Source: Chloroflexota bacterium (GTDB taxonomy: Bacteria > Chloroflexota > FW602-bin22 > JACPRP01). Taken from it: a stretch of 64,000 bases of DNA. Positions 48,833-57,886 of the stretch are shown here, piece by piece. The stretch is taken from the NCBI GenBank assembly GCA_016210495.1, contig JACQUC010000018.1, positions 12,887 to 76,886 on the forward strand. Reading direction: 5' to 3'. The first letter of the stretch is position 1. Each line of letters opens with the position of its first letter. A program made the position numbers and the translations under genes. Under the pieces are notes generated by a model. That model had not been told where the DNA came from. It did not search any database and was given only the letters and a program-made list of their open reading frames with translations.

Positions 48833-50221
48833 CTACGCCAGCGGCATGGTGAAGCGGAACGTACTGCCCCTGTCCACCTCGCTGTCCACCCAGATGTGGC
48901 CACCGTGCGCTTCTACCAGCATCTTGGCGATAAACAAGCCTAGACCCAGCCCGTCTGTTTTGCGAGCGCCCTTGGCACGGTAAAACCTATCGAACACGTG
49001 GGGCAGGTCCTCCGGCGCGATCCCAGGACCGCAGTCCGCCACAGAGACCTCTACCAGCCCACCGATCTCGTTTGCGGTGATGGTTATCGGCGTGTCTGGA
49101 GGAGAGTACTTCAGCGCATTCGTAACTAGGTTCAAAAGTATTTGCTCGAGGCGAACATCGTTCGCTCTAGTTGGCGGTAGATTCGCGGGTATCTCCGCCT
49201 TCACCCGCCCGACATCAATCGACGGCTGCGCTCGCAGCAGCAGATTCGATACGAAACCTTCCAGGGGCAGAGGCCATCTGTCTATCCGCACATCGCCGGA
49301 GGCAATGCGCACCTGGTCGACGAGGTCCTGGATGATGGTGTCCATAGTACGCGCCCCGTCAATGATAGCCTCGGCTCTGCGCCGCCCCCTATCCGCAAAC
49401 TCCGGTTTCCCCAGTTCCCGCAAGAGCAGCTCGGCGTTCCCCTGAACCACTTGAATCGGATTGCGGAGGTCGTGCGAAAGGATGCGAATGAAGTCCTCAC
49501 GCTGTTCCTGGAGGTCGTGTAACTCGGTGATGTCGCTAAAAACGGACACGCCACCCAGCAGCTCGCCGTTATGGCCACGAATCGGAGCCGCTCCAACGGA
49601 AGCCCAAGCTACACTGTCGTCTGATCGGTGTATGATCGCCACCATTCCACGGACGGTCTCACCGCGCAGCGCCCGTGCGGACGGCAGTTGTTCGAGTGGC
49701 ACCGGCTTGCCATCCGGCGTTTCCACCCGCCATTTTATCACACGCTCGGCCCACGGCTTCTGCAAATCCTCCGCCGAGTAGCCAAATAATCTCTGGGCAG
49801 CCGGGTTACTGCGTGCCACGTTTCCCACATTGTCGTAGACGATAACTCCTTCGGCCATAGAGGTGATCGTGGCCAGAAGCTCGCTCGCCCGCCGCTCCGC
49901 CTCGGCAGCCAATTCCTCGTTTCGTCGACGTTCCCTTTCCGATTGCTCGTGGAGAATCGCGGTTTGAACCGCAAGGGCGGCCGGGACGAGCAGCGGGCCT
50001 AAAGTATGGGCGTACTCCTCCATGTACTCCGGAAACGCAAAATCGGCCAGCTTGGCGATGCCGACTACTCGCTCGCGGCAGATGAGAGGCACGGCCATAT
50101 AGTTGCGTGCTGCCGCTTGTCCGGCCAGCTCTGGTTGGCGCATCGCCGGATCTGATTGCTGCCAATCCTGGACGATGTAAGGCCCAAGGCCGCGGACGAC
50201 CTTCTCTGGCAGACTGGTCAC
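48833..50221 (-). CDS. Sensor histidine kinase (GAF-PAS-HisKA), N-terminus damaged
   Basis: A 462-residue kinase: partial GAF (about 1-105), coiled linker, PAS (about 120-235), HisKA with 'FIRILSHDLRNPIQVVQGNA' (phospho-His near 250), and an HATPase ending 'GLGLGLFIAKMLVEAHGGHI'. The GAF lacks its first strands. Upstream sequence belongs to another kinase (PAS-HisKA) in a different frame, joined at about 50225, so the present start (GTG 50221) may be accidental. Possible partner: the CheY-like protein at 50948-51394. Confidence 0.8.
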   Translation of the reverse strand: MTSLPEKVVRGLGPYIVQDWQQSDPAMRQPELAGQAAARNYMAVPLICRERVVGIAKLADFAFPEYMEEYAHTLGPLLVPAALAVQTAILHEQSERERRRNEELAAEAERRASELLATITSMAEGVIVYDNVGNVARSNPAAQRLFGYSAEDLQKPWAERVIKWRVETPDGKPVPLEQLPSARALRGETVRGMVAIIHRSDDSVAWASVGAAPIRGHNGELLGGVSVFSDITELHDLQEQREDFIRILSHDLRNPIQVVQGNAELLLRELGKPEFADRGRRRAEAIIDGARTMDTIIQDLVDQVRIASGDVRIDRWPLPLEGFVSNLLLRAQPSIDVGRVKAEIPANLPPTRANDVRLEQILLNLVTNALKYSPPDTPITITANEIGGLVEVSVADCGPGIAPEDLPHVFDRFYRAKGARKTDGLGLGLFIAKMLVEAHGGHIWVDSEVDRGSTFRFTMPLA

Positions 50222-50693
50222 ATCGGGAGGCTCGCAGGAGCGCCTCGGCGTAGCCCTTCATAATGGCAACCGGCGTCTTGAGCTCGTGGGCGGCGACGAA
50301 GATGGACTGGTCTTTGAGCCGTTCAAGCTCAGTCAGCTCGGTCACGTCCCTGACCACAGCAACTGCGCCGACGATGCGGCCTTTCTCGTCTGTAATCGGC
50401 GCCGCACTGGTTCGCACGTAGACGTCGCGCTGAGTTCGCGGGTTGTAGATTATCTCGTCTGCTAGCACGACGGTTTCGCCCCGCAAGACATGGGCAAACG
50501 GCAACTCCTCGGTGCCGGCCGGCCTCCCATTCGGATGTCGCGACCGCAAAGCGTCGGGGGACTCCGTGAGCACCCGCTTGACCTCTTCGACGCTGCCCAG
50601 ACCCAACACGCGCACCGCCGACTCGTTTGCGAGGGTAACGCGTCCCTGGACGTCGGTGATCCCGTGCCACGGTCTGTCCCCGAGATGGTGACC
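50222..50693 (-). pseudogene. PAS-HisKA kinase fragment
   Basis: The frame reads 'WHGITDVQGRVTLANESAVR' then 'VVRDVTELTELERLKDQSIF', a PAS domain, and 'VAAHELKTPVAIMKGYAEAL', the first HisKA helix with its His. It breaks off one helix later where the next kinase begins in another frame. No start codon or ribosome site is found upstream; a stop precedes the PAS in frame. It is a remnant created by deletion. Confidence 0.7.
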
Positions 50694-50947
50694 TCGCTAT
50701 CCATAGGTTGCACAGCCTTCTGCCTCTTGGCACGGAACTTGCAGTGTTATCAACCAGTACACTTTAGCCAGCTATGCAAGGTTGACCAGGACTAGTTGTG
50801 ACCTCTTGAGGTGCCTGTGCCACGTGAATGAGGTCGATCCCCTCGCCAGCGGATGGGGAAAGCCTCAAGGGCAAGGGCACCGTCGCAGAGCGGGAACCCC
50901 AACAGGCATTAGCCGATAGCTTAGTGGAGCGTATTGGAGGTGGGCGA

Positions 50948-51394
50948 ATGCCACGCAAAATGGATCGCAGCAAGGTCGTGATCGTGCTGGAAGACGACCA
51001 GGAGATCAAAGAGTTGCTGGCGAGTGTTTTGCAGGATCGAGGTTACTACGTCGTCGCGGTGGACAGCGGCCGCAGGGCACTGGAGGTTTTGCAGCAGGTG
51101 CGCGCGCGCTTGCTGGTTTTGGACGTGATGCTGCCCGATATGGATGGCAATGAGGTGCTGCAGGCGATAAGAGAGGATGCCAGGATGCAAGATACGAAGG
51201 TGATGATCCTCTCCGGCCACGTCCAACTGCTGAGTCAGGGCTCGATACGCCGCGTCAGCCAGCTTGTTCCCAAGCCATTTGACGTCGAGAAGATCGTGTA
51301 TCACGTAGAAGAGCTCATCGGCAAGGCCGAGATCGAGGCCATTCCCATTAAGCCTCTGAGGCTGTTGCCGTCCAGGTTGGCCTTTGCAGAGTAA
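50948..51394 (+). CDS. CheY-like response regulator
   Basis: A 148-residue stand-alone receiver: 'VVIVLEDDQEIKELLASVLQ', phospho-acceptor Asp in 'LLVLDVMLPDMDGNEVL', and Lys in 'QLVPKPFDVEKIVYHVEELI'. A 35-residue Leu/Pro-rich tail follows. ATG 50948 lies behind GGAGGTGGGCGA. It is divergent from the kinase genes at 48833-50693. Confidence 0.9.
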   Translation: MPRKMDRSKVVIVLEDDQEIKELLASVLQDRGYYVVAVDSGRRALEVLQQVRARLLVLDVMLPDMDGNEVLQAIREDARMQDTKVMILSGHVQLLSQGSIRRVSQLVPKPFDVEKIVYHVEELIGKAEIEAIPIKPLRLLPSRLAFAE

Positions 51395-51514
51395 GCCGTC
51401 ATTCTCGCTCAGGGCTTGGCAGACCTGCTGGAACGTGGCGGAGGGGTAATGCGTCTGGTGAGCGTGTGGATGACGTGAGGGTGGGTGCCATGATGCGGCT
51501 CCACTTTGGGGTTC

Positions 51515-51570
51515 AGCGCCTCTGAGGCGCTTTAGATAGATGTGGCGCAGTCGGACGCGGCTGCGCCACA
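51515..51570 (+). terminator. Two hairpins downstream of the response regulator
   Basis: AGCGCCTC-T-GAGGCGCT (51515-51531) followed by TTTAG, and TGTGGCGCAG / CTGCGCCACA (51541-51570) with a 10-nt loop. The first may terminate the regulator transcript. An AACCGCAAAG-type repeat follows at about 51603. Confidence 0.5.
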
Positions 51571-51636
51571 GTTCATTGTGCACAAGTGGTACGAAAATGC
51601 GTCAACCGCAAAGGTCGCAAAGGGCGCAAAGAGAAA

Positions 51637-52443
51637 TCATGGAGAGGACTTTGTGCCCTTCGTGCGCCGGCGCGTATGTTCACGCACCAATCGTCCTTGG
51701 CGGCGGTGTTCGCGCACGACGACTCCTGCGGACTCCGCATTTGCAGGCCCACCAGGCCCCGCACCGGGGGTGGCTTCCGGAAGAGCTTGAAACTCCAGGC
51801 GCCCAATCTGAATGAAGCCTTCCAGATCGTCCATCACCTCTGGAAGGTGTTTTCGGATCACCTTACGCACTCGGTCCAAAGCCCGATCGTCGGCCCCCCC
51901 CAACATTCGCGAGATGTCTCCGAAGTCTATCGATCGACTGGCGTCCATCTTGAGCAGAACCAGATAGGGCAACGCGACAATGGGCAACCCCGCTGCGTCC
52001 CAGTTTGGCTGGGCCAATGCCTCTTTGGCCCAACTCCTTGCAGACCACAAGACGTCAAGCTCAGTGCCATCGGTCAGCTTCCAGGCCTCGCCGCTAATTC
52101 CTAGACTACTCGCGAAGCTCAGTGGGTGAAGAAACTTCGCTCCGCCCTGCGAGAGAACCCGCCTCACTCTTTCTAGCTCCGACGCGCACACAAGGATGTC
52201 GACGTCTTTTGTCACGCGCACAGCCATATAAAGGCTTGTGGCTGTGCCACCCACAACTACGTAGCGAATGCCCGGCAGCAAGCGGTTTAGGTCCGGCATT
52301 GGGTAAGGCTCCCGACGCCTAAGCAATTCCAATGACGAGCCAGTTCCTGGGTGCGCTCGTCGGCGCAGAACATCGAGGAAAAATGCCCGGCGCGCAGCCG
52401 CGACATCAAGTGCTCCGAGTTGCACAACTTGGCGTGTGGCCAT
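51637..52443 (-). CDS. Nucleotidyltransferase-fold protein
   Basis: A 268-residue protein with a Pol-beta-like core: 'IRYVVVGGTATSLYMAVRVT', 'KDVDILVCASELERVRRVLS'. The Gly-Gly and Asp-x-Asp are in place; later 'DGTELDVLWSARSW' may give the third Asp. Such proteins are AbiEii-like or DUF6036-like and often toxin-antitoxin parts. The last 45 residues (Pro/Gly- then Arg-rich) are not domain-like and end in repeat DNA. ATG 52443 follows GGAAGGA. No partner is adjacent. Confidence 0.7.
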   Translation of the reverse strand: MATRQVVQLGALDVAAARRAFFLDVLRRRAHPGTGSSLELLRRREPYPMPDLNRLLPGIRYVVVGGTATSLYMAVRVTKDVDILVCASELERVRRVLSQGGAKFLHPLSFASSLGISGEAWKLTDGTELDVLWSARSWAKEALAQPNWDAAGLPIVALPYLVLLKMDASRSIDFGDISRMLGGADDRALDRVRKVIRKHLPEVMDDLEGFIQIGRLEFQALPEATPGAGPGGPANAESAGVVVREHRRQGRLVREHTRRRTKGTKSSP

Positions 52444-52528
52444 CCCGTGCGATCCTTCCAGTTGGCAAAGCCAGCGGCTTGGGCGACCAGCGCCCTTGCC
52501 GTATTGTACTACCTTTGCGCTTGGTAAT

Positions 52529-52683
52529 GTAGGGGCGAACGGCGTTCGCCCGTACGGTCTCTCGATCTGGCCGAGACGCCTGTGCAGTATGCAAAACGTC
52601 GGCCCCATGCCCCCTCGTCGGCGTGCACACGATCTCTCGCATCTGCGTAGCAACGTTGAGGGCGAACGGCGTTCGCCCCTACA
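52529..52683. repeat. GGGCGAACGGCGTTCGCCC repeats, pair
   Basis: GTAGGGGCGAACGGCG and its complement (52529-52556), and AGGGCGAACGGCGTTCGCCC (52659-52678) followed by CTAC, are inverted relative to each other around 100 bp of non-coding DNA. The second copy with its flanks matches 43340-43395. Confidence 0.7.
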
Positions 52684-52718
52684 GAAACTACGCCCCCCAG
52701 CCGATACCCTTCAAACCG

Positions 52719-54848
52719 TTACCTCTTCGTCCGCGCCAGGCGCATGCCGTTGGCGATGACGATGAGCGACGTGCCCATATCGCCGACAACCGCCAACCAG
52801 AGAGTCAGCCAGCCGGGGAAGACGAGCCCCAGGAAGACGGTCTTCACCAACAAAGCGAAAATGATGTTCTGCTTGATGATCGCCAGCGTGCGCCGGCTGA
52901 GATCTATGACGTAGGGCACCTTCGACAGATCGTCGGCCATCAACGCAATGTCCGCCGTTTCGAGGGCGGCATCGCTTCCCGCCGTCCCCATCGCCGCGCC
53001 AACGGTAGCGGTCGCCAATGCCGGCGCATCGTTGACCCCATCGCCGATCATAGCCACCTTGCCGTAACGTCCGATGAGCTCCTTCATAGCCTCGACTTTT
53101 CCCTCGGGCATCAGTCCGGCCCGGAATTCGTCGATGCCCAATTGGTTGGCGATGGCTCGTGCGGTAACCTCGTTGTCCCCGGTAAGCATTATCACCCGCT
53201 TGATGCCGCTTCGGTGCTGCTTCTCGATCGCCTTCCTGCTGGAATCGCGCAGTTGATCGGCCACGGCCACGACCCCGATGAGCTCCTGGCCCGTGCCGAC
53301 GAGCATCGCCGTCTCACCCCGCTGCTGCATCGTATCCAGAGTCTCGGCGGCTCGACCGACCGACAGCCCAAGCTCCTCGAAGAGCCGCGCGCTGCCCACG
53401 TAATAAGTGGTGCCATTGAGCGCGGCTTTGACGCCCATGCCAGTGATGGACTCGAAGTTGCTGACTGGCTCAAGTTGCAGGCCCGCGCGCCTGGCCTTGC
53501 GGAGAATGGCCTCGGCGAGTGGGTGTTCGGAGTGATGCTCCACGGACGCGCTCACGGCGAGGATATCTCGCTCCGAGTGGCCGTTCAGGGGCACCACTTC
53601 CACAACCTCGGGTCTGCCATTGGTCAGCGTGCCGGTCTTATCGAACGCCACTACCGAGAGGGCGCCCGTCTGCTCCAGATAGGCGCCACCCTTGATCAGC
53701 ACGCCGTTGCGCGAGGCGTTGGTGATGGCAGAGACGATGGTGACCGGGGTGGAGATCACCAGAGCGCACGGGCACGAGACCACCAGCAGCGCCAACGCCC
53801 GATAGATCCAGGGGCCGAAAGGCAGACCCAAGAGGAGAGGCGGAATGATGGCCACGCCGACGGCGAGCCCGATCACGCCGGGCGTGTAGTACCTGGCGAA
53901 GCGGTCGATGAACTGCTGCGATGGTGCCCGCTTCGACTGCGCCTCCTCGACCAGGTGAATGATTTTGGAAATGGTGTTGTCCTCAAATGGCCGTGTGACC
54001 CGAATGTCCAGTGCGCCGCGCTGGTTGATGGTGCCCGCGTAGACCTCGTCGCCCACGGTCTTGAACACCGGTATCGACTCGCCGGTGATGGCGGCCTGAT
54101 CGACGGCCGATGCGCCGCCGACGACCGTGCCGTCCATAGGTATCTTCTCGCCGGGCCTGGCGACGACGACGTCGCCCACCTTGACGCGGCTGACGGAGAC
54201 TCGCTCGAGATGCCCGTTGTGCCGTATCGTGGCCTCTTTGGGCGCCAACTCCATCAGTTCTCGAATGGCATTCCTCGTCTTGCCCAGGGTGTACGATTCG
54301 AGGGTGTTGGCCAGTGAAAAGAGAAAGACGACGGTCGCGCCCTCGATCCATTCGCCGATGGCCACCGCTCCCAAGACGGCGATGGTCATGAGCAGATTGA
54401 TGTCCGCGTTGAGCGAGCGCGCGGCGACAATGCCCCGGCGCGCAGTGTAGTAGCCACCGACGAGGATGGCCAGGGCGTAGGCGATGGATACTGCCAGCGT
54501 TGGCTGGCCGGTGATGGAAAGCAAGAAGCCTATGGCCAGCAGCATTCCGGAAGCAGCCGTGGCCAGATCGTGCCGGCGTATGCGCTGCCACCACGGTTTG
54601 GTGGGCTGTACGAAGTCAGGCTCGGCCTCGTAACCGGCCTCGTCGACGGCCCTCACGAGCTTGTCGATGGGAACGGTGGGCGCCAACTCCACGGTCAACA
54701 TGGAGGTAGCAAAGTTCAACTTAGCCGACTTCACGCCATCGAGCGAGCCAACCTTACGTTCTATGGTGAGGGCGCAATCGGGGCAGTCCATCCCAGATAT
54801 GCGCAGGGTCGAGATGCGTGTAATGTTCGCCTTTGAATAAGCCGCCAT
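52719..54848 (-). CDS. cadA: Heavy-metal P1B-type ATPase (Cd/Zn/Pb efflux)
   Basis: A 709-residue metal pump. HMA domain (about 10-75) with 'ISGMDCPDCALTIER', actuator 'QAAITGESIPV', ion-binding 'SCPCALVISTPVTI' (about 358), phosphorylation site 'AFDKTGTLTNGRPEV' (about 403), 'MIGDGVNDAPALATATVG' (about 601). The CPC with a downstream 'GDMGTSLIVIANGMRL' points to the Zn/Cd/Pb subgroup rather than Cu. It is 20 bp downstream of an ArsR/CadC gene and is controlled by it. Confidence 0.94.
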   Translation of the reverse strand: MAAYSKANITRISTLRISGMDCPDCALTIERKVGSLDGVKSAKLNFATSMLTVELAPTVPIDKLVRAVDEAGYEAEPDFVQPTKPWWQRIRRHDLATAASGMLLAIGFLLSITGQPTLAVSIAYALAILVGGYYTARRGIVAARSLNADINLLMTIAVLGAVAIGEWIEGATVVFLFSLANTLESYTLGKTRNAIRELMELAPKEATIRHNGHLERVSVSRVKVGDVVVARPGEKIPMDGTVVGGASAVDQAAITGESIPVFKTVGDEVYAGTINQRGALDIRVTRPFEDNTISKIIHLVEEAQSKRAPSQQFIDRFARYYTPGVIGLAVGVAIIPPLLLGLPFGPWIYRALALLVVSCPCALVISTPVTIVSAITNASRNGVLIKGGAYLEQTGALSVVAFDKTGTLTNGRPEVVEVVPLNGHSERDILAVSASVEHHSEHPLAEAILRKARRAGLQLEPVSNFESITGMGVKAALNGTTYYVGSARLFEELGLSVGRAAETLDTMQQRGETAMLVGTGQELIGVVAVADQLRDSSRKAIEKQHRSGIKRVIMLTGDNEVTARAIANQLGIDEFRAGLMPEGKVEAMKELIGRYGKVAMIGDGVNDAPALATATVGAAMGTAGSDAALETADIALMADDLSKVPYVIDLSRRTLAIIKQNIIFALLVKTVFLGLVFPGWLTLWLAVVGDMGTSLIVIANGMRLARTKR

Positions 54849-54868
54849 CGGCCATCATCCCTCCCTCG

Positions 54869-55237
54869 TCACGTCTCCTGGACGTGAGCAAGTCCCTCCG
54901 AAATGAGGTCCTGAATGTGGTGGTCATCCAAGGAGTAGTAGACGATCTTGCCGTCTTTGCGGTACTTGACGAGCCTGAGGTTGCGCAGAACGCGCAACTG
55001 GTGGGAGGTCGCCGACTGCGAGATGCCGAGCAGAGCCGAGAGATCGCAGACGCACATCTCGGCCTTGAGCAGCGCATATATGATTCGCACCCGCGTAGGA
55101 TCGCCTAGCACGCTAAAGGTCTCGGCGAGACTCTGCGCCACGGCGTCGGAGACCATGACCTGCCTGACCTTATTGACGGCCGCCTCATCGACGTAGTGGA
55201 CTTCGCAGACGTCGGCTCTGGAGTTTATCTCAATCAC
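54869..55237 (-). CDS. ArsR/SmtB-family metal-responsive repressor (CadC type)
   Basis: A 122-residue winged-helix repressor. 'FSVLGDPTRVRIIYALLKAE' and 'MCVCDLSALLGISQSATSHQ' contain the alpha-3 metal site Cys-x-Cys as in CadC, and 'LRVLRNLRLVKYRKDGKIVY' is the wing. A Cys at residue 11 and several His near the C-terminus may complete the Cd/Zn/Pb site. GTG start at 55237 behind GGAGCTAGA. It represses itself and cadA until metal binds. Confidence 0.93.
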   Translation of the reverse strand: MIEINSRADVCEVHYVDEAAVNKVRQVMVSDAVAQSLAETFSVLGDPTRVRIIYALLKAEMCVCDLSALLGISQSATSHQLRVLRNLRLVKYRKDGKIVYYSLDDHHIQDLISEGLAHVQET

Positions 55238-55262
55238 ACTCTAGCTCCTTGGGATGAACATA

Positions 55263-55321
55263 TGAACAATTGCTCACACGTCGATCAAGGCTAGTATAAG
55301 TCAATCGGACGAGGCTGTCAA
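55263..55321 (-). promoter_or_regulatory. Promoter and operator of the arsR-cadA operon
   Basis: On the minus strand TTGACA (55321-55316) and TATACT (55298-55293) are 17 bp apart. TGAGCAATTGTTCA (55276-55263), a near-perfect palindrome followed by TATGTTCA, is the kind of site bound by CadC/SmtB repressors. Confidence 0.75.
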
Positions 55322-55436
55322 GTGTGCAGTAGTTCTTCACTTCCGCCTCTCTTCGTGATATAGTAGGCGTTAGTGGCGTGCGCTCCACGCGCGTTGGTTA
55401 CGAGCGTTCACCTCGACTTCAAGCAAGGAGGAAATC

Positions 55437-56189
55437 ATGGCCGGCTACGAGGGCATTCTGGGCAAGGTGAAGCTGTTGCTCACCGCCAACCTGCACGATC
55501 TCCTGGACAGGGCGTTGAGCGCCAACAGACCGGCGGTATTCGACGAGCAGATCAACCAGCTCATGGGTAGTCTGGAGAAGATCACGGTGTGTCTTGGCGA
55601 ATCTATCGGTCGCGAGAAGACGCTGAGCCGCGAGATCGCGGAGCTCAAGGACCAGGTGGCGAGTATGGACGACGAGATCGACCGGCTGCTGGAGCTTGAG
55701 CAGAAAGAGGCCGACTCGGTTCGGCGGGCGACGATCACGGCTCTGGCTACCAATCGCCAGGCGAAATTGAATGCCGTCAGCCAGGTTCTGGAGCTAAAGC
55801 TCGACCAGGTCGACGAGGCCAAGGACCAGACGGCGCAGTTGCAGGATGCCAAGATCAAGCTGGCCGCCAGGATCGACACCCTGCGCGCGCAGAAGTCCCG
55901 CCTGCTGGCGTTGATCGGCGAGCGCAAGGCGGCGGAAGCCCAGGGCAAAGCCCTGTCCACGGTCGACATCCTCAGCAGGTTCTCCCCCGAGGGCCTTATT
56001 CGGGAGGAGCAGGAAGCCGTGGAGCGCGCCCGGGGCATCGTCATCGCTCGCAGCAGCACGGTGGAGCAGCAGCTTGACGATATCCTCGGCAACGAAGACC
56101 TGCAACGGCAAATCGAGGAGCGGCGGAACCGCAGATTAAGCAGATTAGAGGATTACGCAGATGGACCTCGTCCGGGTACCTCTGCGTGA
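55437..56189 (+). CDS. PspA/IM30-family coiled-coil protein
   Basis: A 250-residue, almost wholly helical protein. 'KVKLLLTANLHDLLDRALSA' matches the amphipathic membrane-binding start of PspA/Vipp1 ('...NANINALLDKAEDP'), and the remainder is a long coiled coil with ordered heptads. It should bind and stabilise the cytoplasmic membrane under stress. The last 20 residues (about 231-250) are encoded by the left inverted repeat of the GxxExxY cassette, so the natural C-terminus was replaced. ATG 55437 follows AAGGAGGAAATC. Confidence 0.8.
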   Translation: MAGYEGILGKVKLLLTANLHDLLDRALSANRPAVFDEQINQLMGSLEKITVCLGESIGREKTLSREIAELKDQVASMDDEIDRLLELEQKEADSVRRATITALATNRQAKLNAVSQVLELKLDQVDEAKDQTAQLQDAKIKLAARIDTLRAQKSRLLALIGERKAAEAQGKALSTVDILSRFSPEGLIREEQEAVERARGIVIARSSTVEQQLDDILGNEDLQRQIEERRNRRLSRLEDYADGPRPGTSA

Positions 56190-56688
56190 TCGATCAATCT
56201 GCGTCAATCAGTGGTAGGTCATGAGGCGGGACGAATACAAGCACGCCGATGTAACAGGGAAGGTCATCGGCGCGGCTATGCGGGTCCACTCCACGCTGGG
56301 CAATGGCTTTCAGGAGGTCATTTACCAACGCGCATTGGCCATCGAAATGACAAAATATGCCCTGTCGTTTCAGCGCGAGCTCGAGATGCCGATCTTCTAC
56401 GATGAGCAGGAGATCGGAACGCGTCGGCTCGATTTCTTGGTGGAAGATAGCGTAATGGTGGAACTAAAGGCGTTGATCAAGATAGAAGACGTCCATCTGG
56501 CGCAGGCCATCAACTACCTCGAAGCCTATCGCCTGGAAGTGGGGCTCCTGCTCAATTTTGGCGCAAAGAGCCTGGAGTACAAGCGGGTCATCAACAGCAA
56601 GGTGCAGACAAACGTAGGTGCTGGATTGCGCTGATTGCCTCGTGCTTGTACATCTGCGTAATCCCCTAATCTGCGTCAATCTGCGGTT
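56127..56688. mobile_element. GxxExxY cassette bounded by about 37-bp inverted repeats
   Basis: The left end (56127-56163) starts AACCGCAGATT and ends GATTACGCAGATG. The right end (56651-56688) is its reverse complement with two substitutions and one extra base (CATCTGCGTAATCC...AATCTGCGGTT). Between them is one gene. An additional AATCTGCGTCAATC copy lies just inside the left end. No transposase is present, so it would be a non-autonomous element. Confidence 0.65.
56221..56634 (+). CDS. GxxExxY family protein
   Basis: A 137-residue protein with the signature 'LGNGFQEVIYQRALAIEM' (G-x-x-E-x-x-Y) and a PD-(D/E)xK-like core, 'IGTRRLDFLVEDSVMVELKA', which suggests a nuclease fold. 'QAINYLEAYRLEVGLLLNFG' is also typical of the family (TIGR04256). 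Function unknown. It is the only gene of a cassette flanked by inverted repeats and interrupts what looks like an operon (PspA to substrate-binding proteins). Confidence 0.9.
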   Translation: MRRDEYKHADVTGKVIGAAMRVHSTLGNGFQEVIYQRALAIEMTKYALSFQRELEMPIFYDEQEIGTRRLDFLVEDSVMVELKALIKIEDVHLAQAINYLEAYRLEVGLLLNFGAKSLEYKRVINSKVQTNVGAGLR

Positions 56689-56713
56689 CAGACTGCTTGG
56701 GAGATATGCCATC

Positions 56714-57886
56714 GTGCGACCTACCAGATTGGCGATCCTGATACTGATGCTGGTCTTCATCGCGGGGATCGTGTACATGTTGACCAATCGCTCATCCGAG
56801 CCGGTCAGAGCTACCGGGCCGGTTCGCATTGATGTTGCCTCGGCCATTTCGGTGGAGCCGTGGGTTTCGGCGGCTGCCAGGGAGTTCTCCGGCAAGGAGT
56901 ACGAGCTGGATGGGGTGCGCCGAAAGGTAACGGTAGATGTGTATCCCCTCGACGGCGTGACGGCGCTGAACAAGTGGGCCAAGGGCGAGTTTCAGACGCC
57001 GCCCACGGCCTGGCTGGCCGAGTCTCGCGATTGGGTGAACCAGGCCAACGCGGTGGCCGCGGATCACTACAAGCAGGACATCTTCCTCGCCGGTGGAGAG
57101 TATCGCGATCAGTCGGTGGCCTTGTCGCCCGAGGTCTGGACCGTCTTCAAGTCGCGGGCGGTGGTGCTGGAGAAGAAGTTCGGCAAGGCGCTGGACTGGG
57201 AGGTGGTACACAGCGCCGCTACCTCGCGCGGCTGGGCCGAACTCGGCGGCGACGCCGCCTGGGGCCGCTTCAAGCTGATCATTCCCCATCCCAAGCGCGA
57301 CCCCGCCGGGCTTGCCGCCATGGTGGGCGCCGCCGGCGCCTACTACAGTAAGCCCGCCGTTTCGGCCGACGAGCTGAAGGACGCACGATTCCTCTTCTGG
57401 CTCAAGGAGTCGCTGGATACGGTCGTCGATTTCCAGCCCTATGGCGCCGAAAACATGGTGTTGTACGGCCCATCTGCCGGCGACGCGGGCCAGGTGCTGG
57501 AGAACTACCTGCTCCTCAACGCCGAGGCCATCGAGAAGCGTTGGGGAGATGGCTTGATCGTGGTCTACCCGGACCCGATCGCCTGGTACGATTTCCCCTT
57601 CGCCATCTACATGGGCAAGGAGAAAGAGTCGAGCGCCGCCGAGAAGGACGCGGCCGTCCTTTTCAAGCGCTTCCTCCTGTCGAACGATCAACAGGTCGCC
57701 ACGCTCCGCTTCGGACTGCGACCGGCTAGTCCCGACGTCTCGACGGATCACCCCAGCAGCCTCATCAAGCGCTATGCCGCCTTCGGCTTCAAGGACAGGG
57801 TCCCAGCCTCCTCGAAAATGCGCCAGGCGTCGCGCACCGGCCTGGTTGCTCTGGGCACCTGGTTCGTCGACAACTACGAGAAGTAG
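56714..57886 (+). CDS. Membrane-anchored substrate-binding protein
   Basis: A 390-residue protein with an N-terminal signal anchor (ILILMLVFIAGIVYML), then a periplasmic-binding fold of the ABC-type 2 kind. Segments such as 'TGPVRIDVASAISVEPWVSA', 'GEFQTPPTAWLAESRDWVNQ' and 'PHPKRDPAGLAAMVGAAGAY' recur in the following VWA lipoprotein's first domain. No ABC permease is near, so it may serve as a sensor or a surface partner. GTG 56714 follows GGGAG. It is 0 bp from the next gene. Confidence 0.8.
   Translation: MRPTRLAILILMLVFIAGIVYMLTNRSSEPVRATGPVRIDVASAISVEPWVSAAAREFSGKEYELDGVRRKVTVDVYPLDGVTALNKWAKGEFQTPPTAWLAESRDWVNQANAVAADHYKQDIFLAGGEYRDQSVALSPEVWTVFKSRAVVLEKKFGKALDWEVVHSAATSRGWAELGGDAAWGRFKLIIPHPKRDPAGLAAMVGAAGAYYSKPAVSADELKDARFLFWLKESLDTVVDFQPYGAENMVLYGPSAGDAGQVLENYLLLNAEAIEKRWGDGLIVVYPDPIAWYDFPFAIYMGKEKESSAAEKDAAVLFKRFLLSNDQQVATLRFGLRPASPDVSTDHPSSLIKRYAAFGFKDRVPASSKMRQASRTGLVALGTWFVDNYEK

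Noticed and set aside
56127..56688. Insertion sequence
   Set aside because: There are inverted ends but no transposase and no visible target duplication, so only a non-autonomous cassette is claimed.
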